DNA of 64,000 nucleotides from positions 1 to 64,000 of the forward strand of contig JAIUNW010000009.1 in NCBI GenBank assembly GCA_020161535.1, given 5' to 3'. This document shows, in pieces, positions 1 to 8,574 of this stretch (position 1 is the first letter of the stretch; every line of letters begins with the position of its first letter). The stretch comes from Bacteroidota bacterium (GTDB lineage: Bacteria; Bacteroidota; Bacteroidia; Chitinophagales; Chitinophagaceae). Below the pieces are notes generated by a model. It saw nothing but the letters and a program-made list of their open reading frames with translations. It had not been told where the DNA came from and made no database searches. Position numbers and translations under genes: made by a program.

Positions 1-355
1 TTTTTTGGCCGTTGTCCATTTGTTCCGGCTGAAAACGAACAGTTTTGCCGTCAATCCACCCGAGTCCTTTTTCTGTGCCTTCTTCGCTTGACTCCATAAA
101 CATTTGTAGCCCTACACAAATACCTAGAACCGGTTTACTCCCGCCAAACGCCAACTCTTTGACAACGTCTTCTAATCCTGACTCTCGAAACTTTCGCATG
201 CAAGTATCGAAATGCCCCATACCTGGCAATATGATCTTGTCGCTACTGCTAACATCCTCAATTCTCGAACTAATTATCGAATTCGCACCAGCTTTCTTTA
301 GCATATTTTGGATAGACATAAGGTTTCCGACACCGTAGTCAATGATCGTCACCAT
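1..355 (-). CDS. hisH: HisH-type glutamine amidotransferase, partial
   Basis: This is the N-terminal 118 residues of a class I glutamine amidotransferase; the C-terminus lies beyond base 1. It begins MVTIIDYGVGNL, the usual HisH start, and contains GICVGLQ around residue 82, where the Cys is the nucleophile that takes ammonia from glutamine. The ATG follows the stop of the upstream acetyltransferase by one base, so it is translated as part of the polysaccharide operon. In such clusters HisH paralogues (HisH2/WbpZ-type sets) work with a HisF paralogue and a WbpG-like enzyme to make acetamidino sugars. A housekeeping histidine-biosynthesis role is the alternative, but the location argues against it. 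The partner genes would be outside the window. Confidence 0.85.
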   Translation of the reverse strand, partial: MVTIIDYGVGNLMSIQNMLKKAGANSIISSRIEDVSSSDKIILPGMGHFDTCMRKFRESGLEDVVKELAFGGSKPVLGICVGLQMFMESSEEGTEKGLGWIDGKTVRFQPEQMDNGQK

Positions 356-356
356 A

Positions 357-1028
357 TTAAATGTTTAGCCACTTTTGTCTAAACGCTGGAAAAGAGTTTT
401 TGGGTATAAACCCATTATACTCTTTTTCATTTCTATATTGAAGGAACTTAGCCTTGAGCTTAACATTTGTTGAATAATCTTGAACCACCTCAGCTGGATT
501 CCCTGCAACAACACAATAACCATCTGGAAAAGACTTTGAAACTATAGCACCAGCGGCAACAGTTGTAAAATCCCCCAAGACAACACCTGGCAAAATTACC
601 GAGCCCATTCCTATGCGACAGTAACGACCGATCCTTATTTCATTTTCAACATGTTTTCTAATATCTAACATGAAATGACTCGCGCTAATTAGGCCGACAT
701 TTGGCGCAATTTGGGCGTAATCGCCTATGTAAATTTTTCCTACTGCTTGAATATAACAACCAGGCGATATTCCCGGCGCTGCATCAATTCCAACTAAAAC
801 ATTTCTCCAACTTCCAGTCAATTTTGAAGTTTTATGAATTGGCCAGTAGGGCGCTCCAATTTCACCCGCAAACCTAAATTTGATCCATGACCTGAAATCA
901 TTAGGGCTTTCGTTAAATCTTGTGTCAACTATTGGCTTAAATGCCTTAAACCTGTTCATCAGCCACCAATAAAACCGACCCCTTGTCAAAAGAATATAAA
1001 TTCGGTAAAAAAAACCTAGAACTGCCAT
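357..1028 (-). CDS. Hexapeptide-repeat (LbH) acetyltransferase
   Basis: The protein of 223 residues has a C-terminal left-handed beta-helix region with hexapeptide periodicity (IRIGRYCRIGMGSVILPGVVLGDF) followed by a CVVAGNPAEVV end, typical of CysE/LacA/NodL-like O- or N-acetyltransferases. It should transfer an acetyl group from acetyl-CoA to a sugar. The reading frame could begin at a TTG at 1040 overlapping the ACP stop, but I chose the ATG at 1028, which leaves an 8-base gap. The residues before the helix are aromatic and basic and may lie at the membrane. The specific acceptor cannot be told from sequence. Confidence 0.8.
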   Translation of the reverse strand: MAVLGFFYRIYILLTRGRFYWWLMNRFKAFKPIVDTRFNESPNDFRSWIKFRFAGEIGAPYWPIHKTSKLTGSWRNVLVGIDAAPGISPGCYIQAVGKIYIGDYAQIAPNVGLISASHFMLDIRKHVENEIRIGRYCRIGMGSVILPGVVLGDFTTVAAGAIVSKSFPDGYCVVAGNPAEVVQDYSTNVKLKAKFLQYRNEKEYNGFIPKNSFPAFRQKWLNI

Positions 1029-1036
1029 TTCAAATC

Positions 1037-1279
1037 TCAAGAATGATTTTTAATGTAGTTTACCAAGTCGCCGATATTCTTTGCTTCAAATATGACTTCA
1101 AGTGGGAACGTAATTCCATAGTGATCTTCGATGCTTGAAATAATAATCAAGTTATTAATCGAATCCCATTTTTCAACCGAGTCAGCAGAAGAATCAAAAT
1201 CTAGTTTTATCGAGTCATCACTGAGTTCGTTACAAAAAATACTATTAATTTCCTTTAGTATTTCCTCTTCCCTATCCAT
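1037..1279 (-). CDS. Free-standing acyl carrier protein
   Basis: This is an 80-residue acidic protein with the phosphopantetheine site WDSINNL, Ser40 being the attachment residue, and the helix pattern of the ACP/PCP fold. Its length fits a DltC-like or NRPS-type stand-alone carrier rather than a domain. It sits six bases before the GNAT gene stop and just downstream of an amino-acid-type adenylation enzyme, so the likely chain is adenylation, loading on Ser40, then transfer to a sugar amine by the neighbouring acyltransferases. The cargo is inferred, not seen. Confidence 0.88.
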   Translation of the reverse strand: MDREEEILKEINSIFCNELSDDSIKLDFDSSADSVEKWDSINNLIIISSIEDHYGITFPLEVIFEAKNIGDLVNYIKNHS

Positions 1280-1284
1280 TTAGT

Positions 1285-2046
1285 TCATTTTAGCTTCATT
1301 AATAAATAATAATTCTGAATTACCTCAAACTTAGATTTCAAATAAAAGGGGAACCCGCTCTTTGTAGCCTGCAAAACAAGTTTGTCATATCCTTGCTTCG
1401 ACAAACGCGAAATAATCAAATCTAAAAATTCTTTGCCAAGGCCATTGCGTTGAAAAGGCTTTCGAATGCAAAACATATACAAACCTGCACAGCCCGAATG
1501 ATCAAAAAAGGTCATTGCAGCCCCGACAACCTCTTGTTCCACTTTCAACAAATACAGCTTTTGGCCTGTTGAAATCAGCGAAGCAAAGACAGATCTTTCT
1601 AAAGTCTTTCCCGAAAACAACTCAGCCGAAACAACTTCTAGAAACAAGTCAATATCACCATTGTCGCCTACTTCTTCCAAAGCAACACCAGTCATTGTTC
1701 CGGTTGACTTGTACTGCTTTGGAAGATCGAGAGTCATGCCAACCCATTTGTCAACTGGGAAAAAGCCGTTTTTTTTTAACAGTTCCAAGTTCAACTTATT
1801 TTCCTCCATGATTAAGAGAGAGGCTAATTTTCTCTCCTCAATCTCCACTTTGATACAGTCACATACTTCCTGCGAAATACCCACAACAGTAAAATCAAAA
1901 AATAAATTTGGCCACACAGATCCTTCGCAACCTACATAACTACAAAATCGGTTCTCTACAGCAAAGGCTTTGGGATTTCGCTTTGACACAGCCCGATATA
2001 GGGAAAATAGGTTTCCAAGTGATTTATCAGCAAGTACTACGCTCAC
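1285..2046 (-). CDS. GNAT-family N-acyltransferase
   Basis: The 253-residue protein has a C-terminal GNAT domain with the acetyl-CoA pyrophosphate loop seen as RKPFQRNGLGKEF (about residues 196-208), followed by an amphipathic helix and a Phe-Tyr-rich last strand. The N-terminal 110 residues look like a degenerate second GNAT half. It starts with GTG and overlaps the adenylation gene by 20 bases, indicating translational coupling. Acceptors could be acyl-ACP thioesters rather than CoA, given the adjacent carrier protein; this is inference. Confidence 0.75.
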   Translation of the reverse strand: MSVVLADKSLGNLFSLYRAVSKRNPKAFAVENRFCSYVGCEGSVWPNLFFDFTVVGISQEVCDCIKVEIEERKLASLLIMEENKLNLELLKKNGFFPVDKWVGMTLDLPKQYKSTGTMTGVALEEVGDNGDIDLFLEVVSAELFSGKTLERSVFASLISTGQKLYLLKVEQEVVGAAMTFFDHSGCAGLYMFCIRKPFQRNGLGKEFLDLIISRLSKQGYDKLVLQATKSGFPFYLKSKFEVIQNYYLLMKLK

Positions 2047-3583
2047 TTACAATAGCTTTAATTGCATTCCTATCTGTCTTCCCACTTGTTCCTAGTGGAA
2101 AGCGACTAATGGACACTATTTTTGCGGGTATCATGTAGTCAGGCAATTTCTCACGCAACAGAATAATAATGCGCTCCATTTCGCGAACTTCTTCCGCTTC
2201 AATTACCAAACATAATTCGAGAGCGCCAACCTTATTAGTCGTCGTAATTACTACATTGTTTAGATCAAATGAATTACGCACACAAGATTCTATCTCACTC
2301 AGTTCAATTCGAAAGCCTTGAATCTTAACTTGATTGTCAAGCCGACCACAATAGTACAATACGCCGTCACTTGCCTTATAACATAAATCTCCCGACTTAT
2401 AACTAACTTCACCTTCTGGCGATTTCCAAAATGAATCTTGATTTTTTTGCCTATTGTTTAAATAACCATCCGTCAACTGAGGCCCTCTAATCATCAACTC
2501 TCCCTTTCTCCCATCTTCCATCTCTACAAAGTTCTCATCAACAACAAATAAAGTAGTGTTCTCAAAAGCCGATCCAATAGCAACCATATCATTATAGCTT
2601 GCAGTATTGCCACTCAGACATTCGTAATAAGCGCAATAAATCGTTGCTTCAGTTGGCCCATAAAAATTGAACACGCGTGAATTGGGAATACATTTCTCCC
2701 ACTTTTTTAATAGATTGACATGGGTTGCTTCTCCGGTAAGTATACAATACCTAATTGAGGGAAAGGACATTCGGCTTAACAAGGACTGACCGAGTCGAAT
2801 GACTGAAGGGACAATTTGAATTACCGTCATTTCAAATTTCGACAAGATCTTCAAAACATTCAAATATTTAATACCCTCATTGGGGACTGTAAACACCGTT
2901 GCACCTTTCAACAAAGCAGGAAGAAAAGAAGAAATTGAAACATCGAATGTTAATTCAAACATCTGAAGGCACCGATCTTCCCTTTTTATCTCAATTGGCG
3001 TACTGTTAAATGCCAACAAAAACGATTGCAGATTGCCATAACTGATAGGTACACCCTTGGGCTCACCCGTGCTTCCTGAAGTAAATAAAATATATGCATA
3101 GTCAGAAAAAACTGTAGCTTGTTGTATAGCAGCTATTTGAACACCGATAGAATTGCTCAACAAGACAGTATTCACATCTGGAAAATCATATTGACCATCC
3201 AAATTTCGGGCAGTTAACAAGATATCACATTTTGCCTGCAAAAGTATGTTTTCATTACGCTGCCTCGGATTATGTAACCCAAGTGGAATGTATGTGCCTC
3301 CTTTGAGCCAAATTGCGAAGATAGCGGCATATGTTTCAATATGATCTATTGCCGCAACTGCAATACATTTGCCTCCAAGATCGTCAGGGAGCAATGATTG
3401 AATAAATCCTATCGCCCTGTTCAGATCAGAATAGCTAAAAAAAACATCCTTAATGCAGAAAGACGGATTTTCGGCATATTGTTCGAAGTTCTCGAACAAT
3501 TGATCAAAAATAGATTCTTTTCTGCCGCTCTCTTGATCAGTCAATTCAAATTTGTTCATTTCAACTTCATCTGTATGCATCAT
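2027..3583 (-). CDS. Amino-acid-type adenylation enzyme (DltA/NRPS A-domain like)
   Basis: This stand-alone AMP-forming ligase of 518 residues shows the family core motifs in order: ILFTSGSTGEPKG (about 165-177), LTFDVSISSF (A4, with the Asp that normally holds an alpha-amino group), FNFYGPTEATIY, YKSGDLCY, GRLDNQVKIQGFRIELSEIE and the catalytic Lys in TSGKTDRN near the C-terminus. The FDxS motif points to an amino acid rather than a fatty or aryl acid. It should form an aminoacyl-AMP and load the small carrier protein encoded downstream. The ATG overlaps the stop of the glycosyltransferase gene as ATGA. No DltB or DltD partner is present, so classical teichoic acid alanylation is unlikely. 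Confidence 0.85.
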   Translation of the reverse strand: MMHTDEVEMNKFELTDQESGRKESIFDQLFENFEQYAENPSFCIKDVFFSYSDLNRAIGFIQSLLPDDLGGKCIAVAAIDHIETYAAIFAIWLKGGTYIPLGLHNPRQRNENILLQAKCDILLTARNLDGQYDFPDVNTVLLSNSIGVQIAAIQQATVFSDYAYILFTSGSTGEPKGVPISYGNLQSFLLAFNSTPIEIKREDRCLQMFELTFDVSISSFLPALLKGATVFTVPNEGIKYLNVLKILSKFEMTVIQIVPSVIRLGQSLLSRMSFPSIRYCILTGEATHVNLLKKWEKCIPNSRVFNFYGPTEATIYCAYYECLSGNTASYNDMVAIGSAFENTTLFVVDENFVEMEDGRKGELMIRGPQLTDGYLNNRQKNQDSFWKSPEGEVSYKSGDLCYKASDGVLYYCGRLDNQVKIQGFRIELSEIESCVRNSFDLNNVVITTTNKVGALELCLVIEAEEVREMERIIILLREKLPDYMIPAKIVSISRFPLGTSGKTDRNAIKAIVSERSTC

Positions 3584-4518
3584 CGAAAATCTTGTCTGTA
3601 GGGACTCCCGGGTGATCTGCCATCGAATACGTCGACGTTTTTAAATTTGGTAGCGTTAATTGTATTTAGTTGACTCCATTTAACCCCTGCTCTTTTCTTA
3701 AATGACAGGGCATCCTTAAACTGACAATTTTTAATCATATGGAGCAAGTTTACCACAGCCTGCTCTTTCAAAATCATGTTAATCTCACGACATAGCTTAG
3801 CATCTGCGGCTATCATATTATCTCCTTTTAAAATGACACTTATATATTCGAAAGATTGGAGAAACCCTTTATCAACTGGAATTTTCGATGAAGCCTGCCC
3901 TGGTGTTTCTCTAGGCCAGGTCATCCATCCGGGCACAAACAATACCGGATTACTCGCTGCAAGGCGCAACCTTATTTCATCATCGCCTGAATAATATTGA
4001 GTTGCCAATTTTCCGACCCGCAAAAGCTCAGTCCGAAAGAAGTTCGAAGCAAAACTTGACATCAAAAGATTGTGTTTTCCAAAAAAATAATTCTTATATA
4101 ACTCTATAGGACCAAGCAGTATTGGCAATACTAAGTCATTGTAATAACCCTTCTGAATAGCCATACAAGCTTCCGGGTACTTTTCCATATAAATAACGAA
4201 TGTGGAAACAGCATGCGGATACATAATGTCATCCCCGTCGATAAAAATAAAGTACTTCCCTCGCGCCATGGAAAGAGCTTTATTTCGGTTGTGATATTCT
4301 CCCAGATTAGTTTCATTTCGATATGCAACAATTCTTTCATCCTTATATTCTGAAATGACCGCCCATGTTTCATCAGTCGAACTATCATCTCCTATAATAT
4401 ATTCAATGGCTGAATAATTTTGCCGCAAAACACTTCCAATTGCATCCCTTACAAATTTCGCGGAGTTATAGGTTACAGTTACAACTGTCACTAACGGCAG
4501 TTCCTCTGCGTCAAGCAT
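3580..4518 (-). CDS. Glycosyltransferase family 2
   Basis: The 312-residue protein opens with the GT-A nucleotide-binding start VTVVTVTYNSAKFVRDAIGS, followed by GDDSSTDET and the metal-binding FIDGDD (about residues 92-97). It is expected to add one sugar from a nucleotide donor to the lipid-linked repeat unit on the cytoplasmic face. Its ATG overlaps the previous gene by eight bases and its stop overlaps the adenylation gene, so translation of the block is coupled. Donor and acceptor cannot be predicted. Confidence 0.88.
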   Translation of the reverse strand: MLDAEELPLVTVVTVTYNSAKFVRDAIGSVLRQNYSAIEYIIGDDSSTDETWAVISEYKDERIVAYRNETNLGEYHNRNKALSMARGKYFIFIDGDDIMYPHAVSTFVIYMEKYPEACMAIQKGYYNDLVLPILLGPIELYKNYFFGKHNLLMSSFASNFFRTELLRVGKLATQYYSGDDEIRLRLAASNPVLFVPGWMTWPRETPGQASSKIPVDKGFLQSFEYISVILKGDNMIAADAKLCREINMILKEQAVVNLLHMIKNCQFKDALSFKKRAGVKWSQLNTINATKFKNVDVFDGRSPGSPYRQDFR

Positions 4519-5665
4519 AAGTGTAATTACCAGTGTAGAAATTCATAATATTTCTTCGATATGTCTCGTGGCTATAGTGGGAAGCACATATTTCCATAAG
4601 TCTCTGCTGTACTTGTTGATAGGCTTCTCTTTCGTCAAGCCTCTTAATATCCCCGAAAATTCTTTCAAAGAGTGTTTGCATATCAGGGTATATTGACGGA
4701 AGTCCTTCAAAATCTGAGGTAAAAAAATCCTTATTATAGGCAGCAAAACCAATCGCCCCACTAAAAACTGGTTCAATTAGATAGCCGTCCAATCCTTCCC
4801 CAAAAGTAAGTGACCATTTAGCTCGGGATATCAGCTCCTTATACTCCTGGTATTTTAAATTCTGAATAACTGTGACCGTAAGGCCCTCTATTAACTGGAG
4901 TTTCGCAAGCAACCCATCTCTTAAAGAATGCTTGTCTGGTGACACCACCATCAAGTTTTCTTTGAGGTGCCAGGGAACAAATTTGTATTGTTCAGGACTA
5001 ATCCAAACCGAAAATTTATGGATCGGGACTGCATAAAATGATCTGAAGTGGGGCGAGCAATACTGTTGGTGAGCAGTTGTTATTGTCACCTTGTTTCCGA
5101 ATCGTTTCAGCACTTGAATTTGATCTGGCGAAGGCATCAATCGAATGTTCTGATTCATTATATTGAAATGAACATTTTTCATGCTGTCAATCCATACCTT
5201 ATCCTTTTTTGATAAAGTTTCACAAAATCGGGATACCAAGAATTCGGGGATATGAATAATAATATCTTGAACGTTTTTAAAAAAACCAGCTAACTGATCA
5301 AAACGAAAAATTTTCGTTCTATTCTCGAATTGAGTGTGTTCAAGTAGCAAATGCTCCTGGTTCATTGTTACCATTATGGTCTCCGACTGGTGTATGTGTT
5401 GAACATTTGCGGTTTCTTCGCATATCGATGTAATTGACATGGCACCACCTGAAATCTTATCTTTTCCTGTTTCCCAGTCTGCCCCCTGAACAACAAACAC
5501 AATTAGCTTTTCAGCTTCACTATCAAATAAGTTACGTATATCAGTGTTTTGCGCTTTCCTGATATGTCGCTCTCGAAGGTATTTTTTCCTTTCATTTTTA
5601 TAACGTACGAGCCGGTACGTTTTTTTAATTGCCTGAGGAGATATCGTGCTTAAATACTGCTTCAT
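4511..5665 (-). CDS. Unrecognised protein, possibly a glycosyltransferase
   Basis: I do not recognise the family of this 384-residue protein. It is soluble, with a very basic N-terminus (residues 1-45) and alternating hydrophobic strands that suggest a two-Rossmann (GT-B-like) arrangement. A stretch around residues 288-310, SLTFGEGLDGYLIEPVFSGA, resembles the donor-site region of GT-B enzymes where a Glu binds the sugar nucleotide. Its position between a GT2 gene and a PglD-type gene, overlapping both by 4-8 bases, supports a role in glycan assembly. The glycosyltransferase assignment is inference. Confidence 0.5.
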   Translation of the reverse strand: MKQYLSTISPQAIKKTYRLVRYKNERKKYLRERHIRKAQNTDIRNLFDSEAEKLIVFVVQGADWETGKDKISGGAMSITSICEETANVQHIHQSETIMVTMNQEHLLLEHTQFENRTKIFRFDQLAGFFKNVQDIIIHIPEFLVSRFCETLSKKDKVWIDSMKNVHFNIMNQNIRLMPSPDQIQVLKRFGNKVTITTAHQQYCSPHFRSFYAVPIHKFSVWISPEQYKFVPWHLKENLMVVSPDKHSLRDGLLAKLQLIEGLTVTVIQNLKYQEYKELISRAKWSLTFGEGLDGYLIEPVFSGAIGFAAYNKDFFTSDFEGLPSIYPDMQTLFERIFGDIKRLDEREAYQQVQQRLMEICASHYSHETYRRNIMNFYTGNYTYA

Positions 5666-6282
5666 TTTTTTCTAGATCTGGCAGGAACACCTGTTACAAT
5701 ATCACCGGCCGGCACGTCTTTGGTGACTATAGCTCCTGCGCCAACAACTGCACCATCACCCACAGCAATTCCGGGTAGCACAACGGCGCCGCTACCAATA
5801 GACACGAGATTGCCCAACTTTGCTTTACCCAAAAGATGAACGCCTGGCGACAGTTCGCAAAATGCGCCAATTTTACAATCGTGATGAACGGTAGCATTCA
5901 TATGAATTAACGTGCCCGTCCCGACACTAATCGTATTTGTTAGGATGGACCCTGCCATGAGATTTAAACCTTCACCCAACAATATACCATCGCCGCCAAT
6001 GTGTGCGTAGGAAGAAATGACTGAGAAAGGGCTGCCACCAATTGAAATAAATTTATTATAAAAATATTCCCGCACCTGAGGTCTGCCAATACCCAACACA
6101 AATCGATTGTCGTCACGCAGGTTTCCTTTTGCTTCCTGTATACTCCGGAGTACTTTTATAGTACCCACTGTATCGGGCGCCTCCTTCGTATCATCATAGA
6201 AAAATAGCTGATCGCTAAAGTGTTGCCACATTAGTTCAGTCAAGATTTCCCGGGCATGTCCACCAGCGCCAGCAATAATCAT
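5662..6282 (-). CDS. NeuD/PglD-type sugar O- or N-acetyltransferase
   Basis: The 206-residue protein begins MIIAGAGGHAREIL, the glycine-rich N-terminal Rossmann motif of the NeuD/PglD family, and continues into a left-handed beta-helix from about residue 90. NATVHHDCKIG around 128-138 holds the catalytic His of this family. Members acetylate the 4-amino group of UDP- or dTDP-4-amino-4,6-dideoxy sugars or sialic acids. The gene overlaps the DegT aminotransferase as ATGA, so the pair probably makes an N-acetylated 4-amino-dideoxy sugar. The 4,6-dehydratase needed upstream is not in the window. Confidence 0.87.
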   Translation of the reverse strand: MIIAGAGGHAREILTELMWQHFSDQLFFYDDTKEAPDTVGTIKVLRSIQEAKGNLRDDNRFVLGIGRPQVREYFYNKFISIGGSPFSVISSYAHIGGDGILLGEGLNLMAGSILTNTISVGTGTLIHMNATVHHDCKIGAFCELSPGVHLLGKAKLGNLVSIGSGAVVLPGIAVGDGAVVGAGAIVTKDVPAGDIVTGVPARSRKK

Positions 6283-7370
6283 TTCCAGTGTTTCAAAATA
6301 TCAGCGATTATGGTTACGATCCGCTTGATATTTTCTCTTGACAAATCATGGTATAGTGGGAGGCAAACGACCCGTGACGAAACGGATTCAGCTATTGGCA
6401 TACTTGTATGATCAACGTAAGGAAGCCTGTTTAGGCTCGGATAAAAATAACGCCGCGGATAGATGTAAGAAGCATTCAGCGCATCACGCACAGCCAGCAA
6501 TTGCCTCTCCGATTCAAAAAGAACCGGGTAATATGCGAAGTTGTATTTTACCTTTTCATCAATACTGGGCCTGAACAATTCGATATTAGCTTCAGCAAAA
6601 TATTTATCATACAACTGTGATAAGTTCTTCCTTTTTTCGATGATATTTTCAATTTCGGGGTATATGCACAAACCCATTGCTGCATGAAACTCTGAACTTT
6701 TTCCATTTATACCAATGCCCCAAAAATCCTCCTGCCCCTTGTGTCCGAAGTTTCGCATATATGAAATTTGGTGGGCTATTTCATCATCGTTGGTCGCAAT
6801 GCCACCACCTTCAACTGTGTGAAACAATTTGGTGGCATGAAAGCTCAGGGTTGACACATCTCCGAAATTCAGAACGTTGGTTCCTCCATATTTAACGCCA
6901 AAGGCATGCGCCGCATCGTAGATAACCTTTAGTTGCTTTCTTTTGGCAATTTCTTCTATAGTAGTCACATTACACGGAATACCATAAACATGGGTAGCTA
7001 AAATCGCAGTAGTACTTGGCGTAATTGACGCTTCTATTTTGGATGCATCGATGGTAAGACTACTTTCATCTATATCTACAAATACAGGTTTTAGGTTCTC
7101 CCAGGCAATCGAAGAAGTTGTTGCAACATAAGAAAACGGCGTGGTAATGATTTCTCCTGATAGATCGAGGGCCTTAATAGCTATTTGAATGGCGATTGTT
7201 CCATTATTAACAAAAAAGAAATGTTTAACCCCGAGGTAAGTTTTTAGCTTTTCTTCCAGTTCATTTACCAAGGGGCCGTGATTTGTTAAATGACCCGTGT
7301 CCCAAACCTGTTGCAAGTACTTGACATAATTGTCAATGTCAGGCAAGAACGATTTTGTTACGTTTATCAA
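6279..7370 (-). CDS. DegT/DnrJ/EryC1 sugar aminotransferase
   Basis: This 363-residue PLP enzyme begins MINVTKSFLPDIDNY from a TTG codon. It has the cofactor motifs YDAAHAFG (Asp152) and SFHATKLFHTVEGGG, where Lys181 forms the Schiff base, as in VioA, PglE and PerA relatives. It should transaminate a 4-keto-6-deoxy nucleotide sugar using glutamate. The coupled PglD-type acetyltransferase downstream strengthens this. Whether the donor is UDP-, dTDP- or GDP-linked cannot be read from the sequence. Confidence 0.9.
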   Translation of the reverse strand: MINVTKSFLPDIDNYVKYLQQVWDTGHLTNHGPLVNELEEKLKTYLGVKHFFFVNNGTIAIQIAIKALDLSGEIITTPFSYVATTSSIAWENLKPVFVDIDESSLTIDASKIEASITPSTTAILATHVYGIPCNVTTIEEIAKRKQLKVIYDAAHAFGVKYGGTNVLNFGDVSTLSFHATKLFHTVEGGGIATNDDEIAHQISYMRNFGHKGQEDFWGIGINGKSSEFHAAMGLCIYPEIENIIEKRKNLSQLYDKYFAEANIELFRPSIDEKVKYNFAYYPVLFESERQLLAVRDALNASYIYPRRYFYPSLNRLPYVDHTSMPIAESVSSRVVCLPLYHDLSRENIKRIVTIIADILKHWK

Positions 7371-7378
7371 TTTAGAAG

Positions 7379-8569
7379 CTATTTAGTCTTAGGAGCGAAT
7401 TTCACCAATTCAACAAAACGCCTGCCAAAATCTTTTATCTGATTTTGATAGTTGTCGTTTGCTCTACTCTCTTTTTCAGTTTCGGGGAAGGCTGTACTAC
7501 TAGTATCGTTCCACAATTCTTCAATTTTGTCTGCCAGGCTCTGTGGGTTTAATGCGGAAAACATTAATGGATTGTTTCTGCTTTGTTCTCTATGCACATC
7601 AATGTCTGATACGAGAAGATATTTCCCAAGGCATTTAGCCTCTTCAACAGATGTGCTCCACCCTTCATTAATTGAGGGCTGAACCATCGCCGTACTCATT
7701 CTGAACATGGCTACCTGGTCATTACGATCAATTAATCCAAGCAAATGAACCTGCGAGCGGATTCCATTTTCAGTCAGCATCTTCAAAATATCATTTGCGT
7801 AAGACTGATTTCTGTAATCAACTATATTGCCAGTACATACTAAGTCAATAATAAGCCCTTTTCTTTTTAGTATGCCCAACGCGTTAAAAAGTGTAACATG
7901 GTTTTTGGTGGGAGCAAACAAGTTAGCAACAATCAGAAATTTCTCCGGTAACGAGTACTTTGCTCTAACCTCTTCAAATTTATTAAAGGCCAGCACTGAC
8001 TTATCTATATGTACAGCAAACGGCATAACAAAAGTCTTTCCTTCAGACAACGGAAACAACCGCAGACAGTCATTCTGGCAATAATTACTGCTTAAAACCA
8101 CTTTACGGGCATTGTTGGCAATATCTCCAATAAGTTGCTCAGCCTTTCTGGTTGTTTCCGAATTTGCACCATCGGGAAAATGATGGTATTGAAAGTCGGC
8201 AATCCAGGCGCCAACGTTTAATCTTCCATTGCAGTCGGACAGTCTAATTGGAAATACAAAATCGAATTTATTTTTGAGGAAGTAATTCTCGAACCTTGGT
8301 ATAAGTCGACCTTGTAGTTTTCGTTGTACGAACCATACCAGGCGATTGTATAAGCTGAAGGGTTCAAACACACTATTTACAGCCGATATTGTTAATTGAA
8401 GTCGCTTTAATTTTTCAAGTCCGGGAAAATGCTGGTGTTCATTTTTAAACAGGTGTACTTCTATGGTTTCCTCGTCTGCAATGGCGTCAAGTGCAAAAAG
8501 CAAATTGGTTATATACTGAATCCCACCTTGCCAAGCAGCATCTCCAACAGCGAAAAGAGCAATTTTCAT
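7379..8569 (-). CDS. Glycosyltransferase family 4 (GT-B)
   Basis: The 396-residue protein has an N-terminal acceptor domain beginning MKIALFAVGDAAWQGG and a C-terminal donor domain with FLIVANLFAPTKNHVTL (about 205-221) and the E-x7-E type motif in PSINEGWSTSVEEAKCLG (about 305-320). These are the retaining GT4 signatures. It likely extends the polysaccharide repeat. It is nine bases upstream of the aminotransferase and five bases after the epimerase gene. Confidence 0.88.
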   Translation of the reverse strand: MKIALFAVGDAAWQGGIQYITNLLFALDAIADEETIEVHLFKNEHQHFPGLEKLKRLQLTISAVNSVFEPFSLYNRLVWFVQRKLQGRLIPRFENYFLKNKFDFVFPIRLSDCNGRLNVGAWIADFQYHHFPDGANSETTRKAEQLIGDIANNARKVVLSSNYCQNDCLRLFPLSEGKTFVMPFAVHIDKSVLAFNKFEEVRAKYSLPEKFLIVANLFAPTKNHVTLFNALGILKRKGLIIDLVCTGNIVDYRNQSYANDILKMLTENGIRSQVHLLGLIDRNDQVAMFRMSTAMVQPSINEGWSTSVEEAKCLGKYLLVSDIDVHREQSRNNPLMFSALNPQSLADKIEELWNDTSSTAFPETEKESRANDNYQNQIKDFGRRFVELVKFAPKTK

Positions 8570-8574
8570 AAATA

